Origin: Oscillospiraceae bacterium
GTDB taxonomy: Bacteria > Bacillota > Clostridia > Oscillospirales > Ruminococcaceae
Assembly (NCBI GenBank): GCA_016302225.1
Contig: JAEDOB010000077.1
Span: forward strand, 1 to 8,848
DNA: 8,848 nucleotides
Reading direction: 5' to 3'
Shown: positions 1 through 6,256 of the stretch, piece after piece
Layout of the letters: each line of letters opens with the position of its first letter
Numbering within the stretch: the stretch's first letter is position 1
Position numbers and translations under genes: made by a program
The notes under the pieces: generated by a model
Told to the model about the DNA's origin: nothing
Database searches by the model: none
The model's input: the letters and a program-made list of their open reading frames with translations, nothing else

Positions 1-56
1 ACTTAACGGCTTTTTTTAAATAATAAAGGTATCCTCTAAACAAATTATGTCGATAA

Positions 57-85
57 TTGACAACGCCGTTTTTTCGTGTTATAAT
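57..85 (+). promoter_or_regulatory. Consensus sigma-A-type promoter of the ExbB/ExbD-like operon
   Basis: A perfect -35 box TTGACA (57-62) and a perfect -10 box TATAAT (80-85) are separated by 17 bp, the ideal spacing for the housekeeping sigma factor. Transcription should start near 91-93, giving a leader of about 40 nt before the first gene. The spacer carries the small palindrome AACG-C-CGTT (62-70), which could be an operator but could also be chance. The exact consensus suggests strong or constitutive transcription unless a repressor acts. Confidence 0.88.
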
Positions 86-132
86 ATATTAAAGCGTAAT
101 TCGACCCGTTTCGGATCATAAGGAGAATGTAT

Positions 133-657
133 ATGTTAGAATTTATCATCAAATACGGTCATTGGGTTATTGTCATTTTAGGTATCATTCTTTTGGGCTT
201 AATGTTTAAAAACTACGGGACGCTTGTATTGCAGAAGGAACGCATCAATGAATTGCTTGAGAGAAGAAACAAGAAATACATAAAGAATAAAGACACCCGC
301 AAATTGGAGGAGGAAGATGATGACGATTCCTCTGTAAGTCCGGATACTATCAGAAGCCATGAGAAGGATTTCAACAATGCTTGTTCCTTGCATAATATGT
401 ATGCTCAGCTGATACCTATATTTCCTCTGATGGGCGTTTTGGGTACTGTTGAGGGACTAATTAAGAATGTCAGTGCGACCGAAGCTGCACAGATGCTGGA
501 TTCCCTTGATATTGCTTTGTACACCACAGCGGCAGGACTGATATGTGCAATAGTATTAAAGGCGTTTGACGTTTTTTGTCCTTCAAAGGTCATAAATGAC
601 GTAGAAGTAATGTTGGAGGATTTCAATAAAAAGCTGGATCTTTCAAATATGTTTTAA
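133..657 (+). CDS. ExbB/TolQ/MotA-family proton channel subunit (small)
   Basis: This is a 174-residue integral membrane protein of the MotA/TolQ/ExbB family, whose members form pentameric proton channels that power a partner protein. It has a first membrane helix at about 10-25, a charged cytoplasmic segment at 26-85 with the acidic run EEEDDDDSS, and two further helices at about 91-110 and 125-147. The family signature is clear: GVLGTVEGLI (101-110) and ALYTTAAGLICAI (128-140), including threonines 105 and 131/132 at the usual pore positions. The start at 133 is preferred over 127 because the Shine-Dalgarno AAGGAG (120-125) lies 7 nt before it, whereas it almost abuts 127. The three-helix layout and small size fit ExbB/TolQ rather than the four-helix flagellar MotA. 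It is first in a five-gene operon, directly before its ExbD-like partner. What it powers is unknown. Confidence 0.85.
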   Translation: MLEFIIKYGHWVIVILGIILLGLMFKNYGTLVLQKERINELLERRNKKYIKNKDTRKLEEEDDDDSSVSPDTIRSHEKDFNNACSLHNMYAQLIPIFPLMGVLGTVEGLIKNVSATEAAQMLDSLDIALYTTAAGLICAIVLKAFDVFCPSKVINDVEVMLEDFNKKLDLSNMF

Positions 658-687
658 ATCGACAAGACCTTTTGGGAGAAATGATAT

Positions 688-1230
688 ATGCGCAGAAATA
701 AAAGAGGAAAAAGTGATATAGTTATTGACCTTACGTCAATGCTTGATGTTATTTTTATCCTTCTTCTTGTAGTCATGGTCGGACAGAAAACAACAGCATC
801 TCAGTCTGTGGAGGAATATGAAAAGCTTCAGGCAGCTGCCGAGGAGCAGATAGCGGAGGCGGAGAATGCAAAGCTTGTCTATGAGGATATTGCAGACAGC
901 TATAACTACGTTTGTGTGGCATCTGCTTCGGTGCCCTTTGATTCGGACGAAATTCAAAAGAGGAAGATAATGCTTCTGGTAAACGGCTCTGAGATGGAAA
1001 CCTTCGAGCTTATCGGCAATGATGTCGAGGACTCATTTGCGGCTTTTAAGGCGGCATTGGAGGGATACATAAGCGAGTACAAGGATTGCCCCGTAATTCT
1101 GTCGCTGAATGATGATGATGACAGGATACTTTATCGTGATGAAAAGAGGATAACAGAGATATATAACGAGCTTTCCGAGAACAACCCCAACGTGTATATC
1201 AAGGGCAACCTGAGTGAGGTGGTGTCATGA
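688..1230 (+). CDS. ExbD/TolR-like partner of the proton channel
   Basis: This 180-residue protein has a basic cytoplasmic N-terminus (MRRNKRGK), a single membrane helix at about 15-32, and an extracytoplasmic remainder. The motif DLTSMLDVIFILLLVVMV (14-31) matches the ExbD/TolR helix, and Asp20 is the conserved proton-carrying residue. A predicted coiled-coil, Glu/Ala-rich stalk (about 40-68) follows. The C-terminal part (about 92-173) reads as strand-strand-helix-strand-helix-strand, as in the ExbD periplasmic domain, with the acidic run NDDDD near 145. The OmpA-like peptidoglycan-binding domain of MotB is absent. GGGAG (674-678) lies 9 nt before the start. An in-frame overlap (ATGA) couples it to the next gene. 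The helix assignment is strong; the fold of the outer domain is inferred from its pattern. Confidence 0.8.
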   Translation: MRRNKRGKSDIVIDLTSMLDVIFILLLVVMVGQKTTASQSVEEYEKLQAAAEEQIAEAENAKLVYEDIADSYNYVCVASASVPFDSDEIQKRKIMLLVNGSEMETFELIGNDVEDSFAAFKAALEGYISEYKDCPVILSLNDDDDRILYRDEKRITEIYNELSENNPNVYIKGNLSEVVS

Positions 1231-1799
1231 TAGCGACAATATTTGTTATTGCGGGTGCACTTCTTTTTATTGTCGGAATAGCAGTGTTGATTCGTGTTCG
1301 TGTCGTATCACGGATAAAAAGAGATCTTCGAATTATCGACGGCGAAATTGCTCCCGATGAAAGCAGTAAATCCGAAAATGTCCGAAGGCTAAAGCAGCAG
1401 CAATTCTCCTTGGCTTGCATGGCTGTTATCATTTTGGGACTTATCATATTTTTCATGGGATGGTATCTGGGCTATGCCGATAAGGGTGACGGATTTCTTT
1501 TCAAAAGGCTGATAAAGGGCGAAGAAGCGGTGACTTGCTCGGTCAAAATAAATGACAATAATCAGTATGTGGCAAGTGACGGAAATCTTTATTCATACTA
1601 CATTTGGGTTAGAGGAAATGATTTCGAATTCTGCGGCGAAAAATGCGGCGATATTGACGGTGTAAGGGAAAAGCTTGTAAATATTCGGAGGGAAAACACG
1701 GTAATGCTGGTCGATGATTATGCGGTGGCTGACAAGTATGCTGCAGCCTGTAAGCTGCTGAGGGAATTGGGTATCAACTACGAAACGGAAGAAGTATAA
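1227..1799 (+). CDS. Two-helix membrane protein with a probable divergent ExbD-like outer domain
   Basis: I do not recognise a named family over the full 190 residues. It has two hydrophobic helices at about 3-23 and 61-82. The loop between them is strongly basic (RVRVVSRIKR, VRRLK), so by the positive-inside rule both ends lie outside the membrane. The outer segment (about 100-190) has a strand-strand-helix-strand-helix-strand pattern and contains LVDDYA (161-166), closely similar to the end of the next gene product: VR, REN and LVDD(Y/F)A align in the same order and spacing. This suggests a second ExbD-type domain in the operon, on a different membrane anchor. The start overlaps the previous stop by 4 nt, with GAGGTGG (1216-1222) just upstream, so the two are probably translationally coupled. 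It contains three cysteines in the outer part (104, 136, 140). Role unknown, probably part of the channel complex. Confidence 0.72.
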   Translation: MIATIFVIAGALLFIVGIAVLIRVRVVSRIKRDLRIIDGEIAPDESSKSENVRRLKQQQFSLACMAVIILGLIIFFMGWYLGYADKGDGFLFKRLIKGEEAVTCSVKINDNNQYVASDGNLYSYYIWVRGNDFEFCGEKCGDIDGVREKLVNIRRENTVMLVDDYAVADKYAAACKLLRELGINYETEEV

Positions 1800-2233
1800 T
1801 GAAAAAATTTTTGCTGATAATATTATGCTTAACTTCGATATTATTCTTATGTGCGTGGGCTGAACAAGCGGTCATTCTTAATACCGATGAAAAGCTTATC
1901 GATCTGTCAAAGGCGATAGATTTTGTTAAACCCGGCGGCGAAGCCTTAGAGGAAAGCGACGAAGCTGACGGTGAAAAGCCGACAGGTGCTGACGTTGACA
2001 ACAGCGGCAATGCTCAAACGGTAATTGTTATAAGCGTTCGGAATGAAACGGTTACCTATAACGGCACTCTTCTCGGCGAAAAGAGCATTGAAGAGCTGCT
2101 AAGTCGGGATAACAGGGAAAATGTTCGGTTTTGCCTTGTAGATGATTTTGCCGAGGCCCATGTTTATAAAGCCATACTCAGACAGCTGGAGCTTCTTCAT
2201 ACCGAAATCGGGCTTGAATTTTCATATGAATAG
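1799..2233 (+). CDS. Small exported or anchored protein with ExbD-like C-terminal domain
   Basis: This 144-residue protein has an N-terminal hydrophobic segment (about 3-20, after MKK) that can act as a signal peptide or membrane anchor, an acidic low-complexity linker (about 46-72), and a compact domain at about 73-143. That domain has the order strand (TVIVISV), strand (TVTYNG), helix, strand (VRFCLVDDFA), helix, strand (LEFSYE). It shares the LVDD(Y/F)A motif and its surroundings with the protein encoded just upstream. ExbD-like periplasmic fold is my inference from this pattern. The start codon overlaps the previous stop by one base (TAATG), typical of a coupled pair. It lacks the membrane aspartate of gene 2, so it is unlikely to carry protons itself. 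It could be a structural or regulatory subunit. No cysteine sits in a lipobox context. Function unknown. Confidence 0.7.
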   Translation: MKKFLLIILCLTSILFLCAWAEQAVILNTDEKLIDLSKAIDFVKPGGEALEESDEADGEKPTGADVDNSGNAQTVIVISVRNETVTYNGTLLGEKSIEELLSRDNRENVRFCLVDDFAEAHVYKAILRQLELLHTEIGLEFSYE

Positions 2234-2249
2234 TATTGGAGAAAAGAAG

Positions 2250-3209
2250 ATGAATAACAGTAAATGTAAACTGCTCCTTGTCCTGCTTGCCCTGATAATG
2301 ACTGTTCAGCTGTGCGGTTTTTCGTTTATCCAGCCGAATATAGCCATAGATACTGACAAAAATCCCGTATACACATATGTTACGGCAGATGACCTTATTG
2401 ATGAGCTGAACAGGGACAAGAATTTATCCAAATACAAGGATAAGTATATTGTTTTGTCGGGAATGTTTGAAAATCGCAGTAAGGACGGCATCAACGTAAT
2501 AAACAGCGAGTCTGTTACAATACCTTGTTCATATAAAAAGGACGCAGGCATCAGCTCCGACGGTTTTAGCTTTAAGGATAAAATTGCGGTATGGGGCAAA
2601 TGCACTATGTCTTTCGGAAAGCTAAAGCTTACAGATGTGAAGAAGATAGTTAAGAACCCTGCTGTAAGGTCAAGTGAAGCCTGCTATACTCTTGACGGTT
2701 CCTTTCTTGAAAAATCAAGGGCATTGGAGAGGACGCTAAATGACGGGACGGTAAAGTATTATATCCCAACGGGCTGGAAGGCAGTTGAAAGAAACATCAA
2801 GGATTATGACCTGGGAAAAATTGACGGTTACCAGTATGTACTTAACAATTTGCCGGGGAATGACAGCGGAGTTCCCGAGTCCTTATTTGTCTGCTATTTT
2901 GATAAATCACTTTTGCTGAATTCAGCTGATATGTCAAGAACAAACCAAGTCGAAAAGGCGATCATCGAGAATATCGAAGGAAGTGTGGGAACATTCCCCA
3001 TATTCAAAAAGACGACGTATTATGGAGCGAAATATCAGTATTATCACGGCGTATATAATGACCCGCTGATGGAAAAATACATCACAGAGTATGTATTTCA
3101 GGCGGACGGGGACAGAGGAATAGTAATGTATCTGTATTTGTACAGAGAAACAGAGGCAAACCATTTATCCGATGTAATGCTGATAACAAGGCTTCTGGAA
3201 ATCAACTGA
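2250..3209 (+). CDS. Exported protein with probable OB-fold domain and unknown C-terminal domain
   Basis: The product has 319 residues: a signal peptide or anchor (about 7-27), a probable OB-fold domain of the tRNA_anti-like type (about 43-137), and a C-terminal domain (about 138-319) that I do not recognise. The OB-like part shows TADDLIDEL, then KYKDKYIVLSGMF (61-73), then KDKIAVWGKC (109-118) and LKLTDVKKI, the usual order of 'helix, YKgK-v-v-tG, gd-v-v-G-C, l-dC-i' in that family. The C-terminal part begins YYIPTGWKAVE (170-180) and has alternating strands, possibly a PsbP/Mog1-like alpha/beta fold, which is speculation. The start at 2250 is chosen because GGAGA (2238-2242) lies 7 nt upstream and the signal peptide then begins at once; the frame stays open upstream to 2142 but overlaps the previous gene. 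It is the last gene before the terminator, 16 nt after the previous stop, so it is probably a secreted accessory of the channel complex. Confidence 0.75.
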   Translation: MNNSKCKLLLVLLALIMTVQLCGFSFIQPNIAIDTDKNPVYTYVTADDLIDELNRDKNLSKYKDKYIVLSGMFENRSKDGINVINSESVTIPCSYKKDAGISSDGFSFKDKIAVWGKCTMSFGKLKLTDVKKIVKNPAVRSSEACYTLDGSFLEKSRALERTLNDGTVKYYIPTGWKAVERNIKDYDLGKIDGYQYVLNNLPGNDSGVPESLFVCYFDKSLLLNSADMSRTNQVEKAIIENIEGSVGTFPIFKKTTYYGAKYQYYHGVYNDPLMEKYITEYVFQADGDRGIVMYLYLYRETEANHLSDVMLITRLLEIN

Positions 3210-3210
3210 A

Positions 3211-3254
3211 AAAGCTCACAAATGGCTAAACAGCGTCATTTGTGAGCTTTTTTT
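3211..3254. terminator. Bidirectional intrinsic terminator between convergent operons
   Basis: A perfect 14-bp inverted repeat (3211-3224 with 3237-3250, arm AAAGCTCACAAATG) encloses a 12-nt loop. On the + strand it ends in seven T (3248-3254), starting 2 nt after the stop of the OB-fold gene. On the - strand the same hairpin is followed by five T (3213-3209) and lies 20 nt beyond the stop of the distal cheW. It should therefore end both transcripts. Confidence 0.92.
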
Positions 3255-3274
3255 ATTCTTGAACCGCTGAGTTG

Positions 3275-3772
3275 TCAGCAGGCAGAAGCCATAGATTCAA
3301 TATCCTCCTCGTTGAGCATCTTGTTTGCGTCAAGGAGCATTACAATTTTTCCGTTTACCTTGCCGACGCCTGTGATATACTTGGAGCTCTTGTCGGACTT
3401 GATAGCGGGCGGGGGAGCAATGTTTTCGTTTTCGATGTCGATTACCTCATCAACGGTGTCAACAACAAAGCCGATAAGCAGCTCGCCGATAGTTACGACA
3501 ACTATGCAGGTGCGCTCGGTGTACTCCGCTTCGGGCATTTTGAAGCGCAGTCTAACATCAACTATGGGAATGATGGCACCTCTCAGGTTAATGATACCCT
3601 TGCAGTAGGAGGGAACTTCGGGTACGGCAGTAATGTCCTGAACCTCGATTATCTCCTTAACTGCTGCGATGGGGAACGCATAATACTTATTCTGGATAAG
3701 GAAGGTGAGATATTTTGCCTGCTGAAAATCGTCCTCCTCTTCGTCCGAAAATCCCAAAGGCATATTGCTCAT
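3275..3772 (-). CDS. cheW: Chemotaxis coupling protein CheW (distal copy)
   Basis: This 165-residue protein is a CheW-type scaffold linking chemoreceptors to the kinase CheA at the inner face of the membrane. After an acidic N-terminal extension (DEEEDD, 10-15) the CheW fold runs from about 18 to 155. Visible hallmarks are FLIQNKYYAFPIAAVKEIIE (24-43), AVPEVPSYCKGIINLRG (49-65) with the conserved Arg64, and GFVVDTVDEVIDI (101-113). AAAGGA (3788-3783) lies 10 nt upstream of the ATG; a second in-frame ATG three codons in is closer to the fold but less well placed. It is the last gene of the operon, 32 nt after cheB, and ends in Cys. It differs clearly from the CheW encoded after cheA, so it may serve a different receptor set or array position. 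A CheV is excluded because no receiver domain follows. Confidence 0.95.
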   Translation of the reverse strand: MSNMPLGFSDEEEDDFQQAKYLTFLIQNKYYAFPIAAVKEIIEVQDITAVPEVPSYCKGIINLRGAIIPIVDVRLRFKMPEAEYTERTCIVVVTIGELLIGFVVDTVDEVIDIENENIAPPPAIKSDKSSKYITGVGKVNGKIVMLLDANKMLNEEDIESMASAC

Positions 3773-3804
3773 TATATATCAGTCCTTTCGATGTAATTGC
3801 AGGG

Positions 3805-4884
3805 TTATTTGTCAGCTATTTTGCGGCAGATAATGTCCGCCACCTTTGACAGGGGGGCTTGCTCGGTAACCGCTCCGATGTTGAATGCTACCATAGGCAT
3901 ACCGTAAACAACGCAGGTTTCCTTGTTCTGACCGATGGTATAGCCGCCTGCGTTTTTGATTTTCAGCAGACCGTTTGCACCGTCGGCACCCATTCCGGTA
4001 AGAAGAGCGGCAACTGTATTTTTTCCTGCGACCTCCGCAACGCTGTCAAACATAACGTCAACGGAAGGGCAATGTCCCGAAACCTTTTCCTGACCGGAAG
4101 TGCTGGTGATGAAGTAGCCGTTTGCATCCTTTTTCAGGCGGAGATGATGCTCTCCCGCAGCGATTATGCAAAGTCCTCGCCGCAGCCTGTCGCCGTCCTC
4201 GGCTTCTTTGACTTCCACCTTGCAGTTTTTGTTAAGCCTTTCGGCGTACATTTTTGTGAACACGGGGGGCATATGCTGGACAACAACTATGGGCGGTGAG
4301 TTCTCGGGAAGTCCCTGAATTACCACCTGAAGGGCTTCCGTGCCGCCTGTTGATGCTCCCAGAGCGATTATTGCGTCCTTGCTGCCGAAATGAGTTCCTT
4401 TGTTTTCCGCCGCCGAAATGTAGGCTGCAATGGGACGGTAATCGTTACCGCCGTCCGCAGCGGGCTTTCTGGGCTTTCTCCTCATAATTCGGGCGGATCT
4501 TGCGGTGATAATTTTTTCTGTAAGCTCGTCTGCGAAATTCTGCAGATCCTCAGGGGATTTTATCTGCGGCTTTCTGACGTAATCCACAGCACCTGCGTCT
4601 ACGGCGTCGAATGCGCTCAGCGGTGCTGCGGACACAACTACGCAGGGGATAGGGTACTGCGGTATCAGTCGGCGGAGAAACTCAATGCCGTTCATTTTGG
4701 GCATTTCCACGTCCAGCGTCATAACGTCGGGGCGAAGCTCCAGAATTTTATCACGGGCTTCGTAAGCATCTCCCGCACAGCCCACAATTTGTATATCTTT
4801 ATTTTGTGAAATTACTCTTTGGAGTGATGTACGGAAGAAAACCGAATCATCAACAATAAGAACCTTAACAGGTTGATTTGCCAT
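3805..4884 (-). CDS. cheB: Protein-glutamate methylesterase CheB
   Basis: CheB demethylates (and deamidates) receptor glutamates to reset adaptation, and is activated by phosphotransfer from CheA. The 359-residue product has an N-terminal receiver domain (about 5-125) with acidic pair Asp12-Asp13, phospho-acceptor Asp58 in LDVEMPKMNG, and Lys105 in YVRKP. A basic linker (129-150, ARSARIMRRKPRKP) leads to the methylesterase domain (about 168-355) with the catalytic triad Ser178 (ALGASTGGTEAL), His204 (VVQHMP) and Asp301 (TGMGADG). All key residues are present, so it should be active. ATG at 4884 is preferred over the GTG at 4893: AGGA (4899-4896) with the extended GGTGATC pairs well with the 16S tail and leaves room only for the ATG. 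That site is inside a small hairpin, described separately. Confidence 0.96.
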   Translation of the reverse strand: MANQPVKVLIVDDSVFFRTSLQRVISQNKDIQIVGCAGDAYEARDKILELRPDVMTLDVEMPKMNGIEFLRRLIPQYPIPCVVVSAAPLSAFDAVDAGAVDYVRKPQIKSPEDLQNFADELTEKIITARSARIMRRKPRKPAADGGNDYRPIAAYISAAENKGTHFGSKDAIIALGASTGGTEALQVVIQGLPENSPPIVVVQHMPPVFTKMYAERLNKNCKVEVKEAEDGDRLRRGLCIIAAGEHHLRLKKDANGYFITSTSGQEKVSGHCPSVDVMFDSVAEVAGKNTVAALLTGMGADGANGLLKIKNAGGYTIGQNKETCVVYGMPMVAFNIGAVTEQAPLSKVADIICRKIADK

Positions 4885-4891
4885 AATGATC

Positions 4892-4905
4892 ACCGTCCTG
4901 ACGGT
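4892..4905 (-). promoter_or_regulatory. Hairpin enclosing the cheB ribosome binding site
   Basis: In the cheRB mRNA the sequence ACCGTCAGGACGGT can fold into a 5-bp stem (ACCGT with ACGGT) whose loop and stem contain AGGA, the Shine-Dalgarno core for cheB. The GGTGATC extension that follows also matches the 16S anti-Shine-Dalgarno end. If formed, the stem would lower cheB initiation. The stem is short and its effect is inferred. Confidence 0.4.
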
Positions 4906-4915
4906 TTTTTGTGAG

Positions 4916-4941
4916 ATACCGATATTGTCTGAGATCGGTAT
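4916..4941 (-). promoter_or_regulatory. Inverted repeat at the cheR stop / cheR-cheB junction
   Basis: ATACCGAT (4916-4923) and ATCGGTAT (4934-4941) form a perfect 8-bp inverted repeat with a 10-nt loop, overlapping the cheR stop codon. On the - strand transcript it is not followed by a T run, so it is not a normal terminator. It may protect or process the mRNA between cheR and cheB, or affect coupling of the two genes. Confidence 0.5.
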
Positions 4942-5747
4942 TATTCCATTTTACGGTAGATAGCAGGCTTTACATGCTTATACCGTGATGTCTTTGAAAC
5001 GCTTTCTGCATGACCTATGAACAGATAGCCGCCGTTTTTGGTGCAGTCATAGAAGCGTTCGATAAGGTCGTCCTTTGTCTGCTGGTCGAAATATATCATA
5101 ACATTTCGGCAGCTGATAAGGTCGTAGGGCTTTTTATAGGTAATGTCATTCATCAGGTTGAACTGCTTGTAGATGACCTGACTGCGTATGCTTTCACAGA
5201 TCTGATAGCGGGTGTTGTCGATGCGGCGGAAATATTTCCGTATCCATTCATCGGGGACATCGCTCAGCTGTTCGGAGGAGTAAATGCCCGCTTTTGCCGT
5301 CCTCAGCACGTCTGTGTCAAGGTCGGTGGCGAGAATGCGGCAGTCCCACATAGCCTTTCGTGAGCCGAAATACTCGTCGATGGTCATAGCGAGAGTGTAC
5401 GGTTCCTGACCCGTAGAGGAGGCAGCGCACCATATTCTCAGATCTCTGTCCCTGACCGTGCTTTCCAAATAGGGGAGAACGGTTTCCTTTAAGAAATCGA
5501 AATGGGCAGGCTCTCTCAGGAAAAAGGTATGGTTTGTAGTCAGCTTGTTTACAAGCTTGATGGTTTCGGCACCTGTCCTGTCGTTCAAAGCAAAATCAAT
5601 ATAGCTTTTGAAATCGGAATAGCCCATTTCAGCTACCATATTTGACAGCCGTCCCTCAATAAGCACACGCTTTTTTGCGAGATTTATGCCGTAATTCTGC
5701 TTCATATAGGTTACAAGACGGAGGAAATCATCATCTGTGAGCTTCAT
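4941..5747 (-). CDS. cheR: Chemoreceptor methyltransferase CheR
   Basis: CheR transfers methyl groups from S-adenosylmethionine to receptor glutamates and acts opposite CheB. The 268-residue product has the N-terminal CheR helical domain (about 1-70) with the signature NHTFFLRE (72-79), and the SAM-binding methyltransferase domain (about 100-268). Visible motifs are RIWCAASSTGQEPYTLAM (104-121), ILATDLDTDVL (138-148), DLISCRNVMIYFD (209-221) and GYLFIGHAES (240-249). The AAS in the glycine-rich loop, where many homologues have AGC, is a tolerated variation. The length is normal. Start choice is uncertain: a TTG at 5750 is 9 nt from the GGCGG core and directly precedes the ATG at 5747, which is 12 nt away. 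It is 17-20 nt after cheW and 56 nt before cheB. Confidence 0.96.
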   Translation of the reverse strand: MKLTDDDFLRLVTYMKQNYGINLAKKRVLIEGRLSNMVAEMGYSDFKSYIDFALNDRTGAETIKLVNKLTTNHTFFLREPAHFDFLKETVLPYLESTVRDRDLRIWCAASSTGQEPYTLAMTIDEYFGSRKAMWDCRILATDLDTDVLRTAKAGIYSSEQLSDVPDEWIRKYFRRIDNTRYQICESIRSQVIYKQFNLMNDITYKKPYDLISCRNVMIYFDQQTKDDLIERFYDCTKNGGYLFIGHAESVSKTSRYKHVKPAIYRKME

Positions 5748-5767
5748 CAAATCAACGCACCGCCTGT

Positions 5768-6220
5768 TCAGCTTTCAATAATTCTCTGGCAGTCCAGCAG
5801 CAGACGAATTTCGTCACCGCTTTCGATAACGCTTTTGATATACTTGTTTGAGTTTACATTCTTGAAATTGGGAGTTTCGCTTATCTGGTCGGGGGTAACG
5901 CTTACCACCTCACGCACACGGTCAACGATAAGTCCCACGGACGTTCCCTGCCACTCGATAACGATAATGCAGGTACGTGCGTCGTAGGGAATTTCCTCCT
6001 TGCCGAAGCGTCTGCGGACGCTCATAATGGGAACGACCTTGCCGCGCAGGTTGATAACGCCCTTGATATAATCGGGAACCTTGGGGATAACCGTTATCTG
6101 CTCGATCTCGATAATTTCGGTAATATACTGTATTTCAATTCCATAGGTGCAGTTGTCGATGAGAAACAGCAGCAGCTCGCCGCCCGTTACGGAAAAATCT
6201 GTATTCTGAACTTCACTCAT
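5768..6220 (-). CDS. cheW: Chemotaxis coupling protein CheW (copy adjacent to cheA)
   Basis: This 150-residue CheW consists almost entirely of the coupling fold (about 13-148). Hallmarks are LLLFLIDNCTYGIEIQYITE (16-35), VIPKVPDYIKGVINLRG (44-60) with conserved Arg59, and VGLIVDRVREVVSVTPDQI (95-113). It connects receptors to CheA and, through the P5 domain of CheA, builds the signalling array. GAGG (6232-6229) is 8 nt before the ATG. It follows cheA by 36 nt, and this position makes it the likely principal coupler. Compared with the distal CheW it lacks the acidic N-terminal extension and ends soon after the last strand; the two share the same core motifs but differ at many positions, so the duplication is not recent. 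Confidence 0.96.
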   Translation of the reverse strand: MSEVQNTDFSVTGGELLLFLIDNCTYGIEIQYITEIIEIEQITVIPKVPDYIKGVINLRGKVVPIMSVRRRFGKEEIPYDARTCIIVIEWQGTSVGLIVDRVREVVSVTPDQISETPNFKNVNSNKYIKSVIESGDEIRLLLDCQRIIES

Positions 6221-6256
6221 TGTAAAAACCTCGTTTCTATTATTGATAGACTGCGA

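Noticed and set aside
1..17. Tail of an upstream terminator (GGC followed by seven T)
   Set aside because: Only the T run and three bases of a possible stem fall inside the window, so the hairpin cannot be confirmed.
133..1230. Flagellar stator pair MotA/MotB, suggested by the adjacent che operon
   Set aside because: The channel protein is too small, has three rather than four helices, and its partner lacks the OmpA-like peptidoglycan-binding domain; ExbB/ExbD is the better fit.
2142..2249. Longer start for the OB-fold protein
   Set aside because: The extension overlaps the previous gene in another frame, pushes the signal peptide inward and has no ribosome binding site; GGAGA is placed correctly for 2250.
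2250..2340. Lipoprotein lipobox at the cysteine after the hydrophobic segment
   Set aside because: The cysteine is preceded by VQL, without the small residue needed at -1, so a plain signal peptide or anchor is more likely.
133..3209. Zorya-type anti-phage system (ZorA/ZorB)
   Set aside because: No long ZorA tail, no OmpA domain and no helicase or nuclease genes follow; the remaining genes encode small envelope proteins.
3272..3796. Long + strand open frame opposite the distal cheW
   Set aside because: It is the antisense shadow of a well-supported CheW with clear motifs, and has no plausible domain of its own.
4892..4910. + strand terminator ACCGT-CCTG-ACGGT followed by T6
   Set aside because: The stem is only 5 bp and no + strand transcript is expected here; on the coding strand it is the cheB leader.
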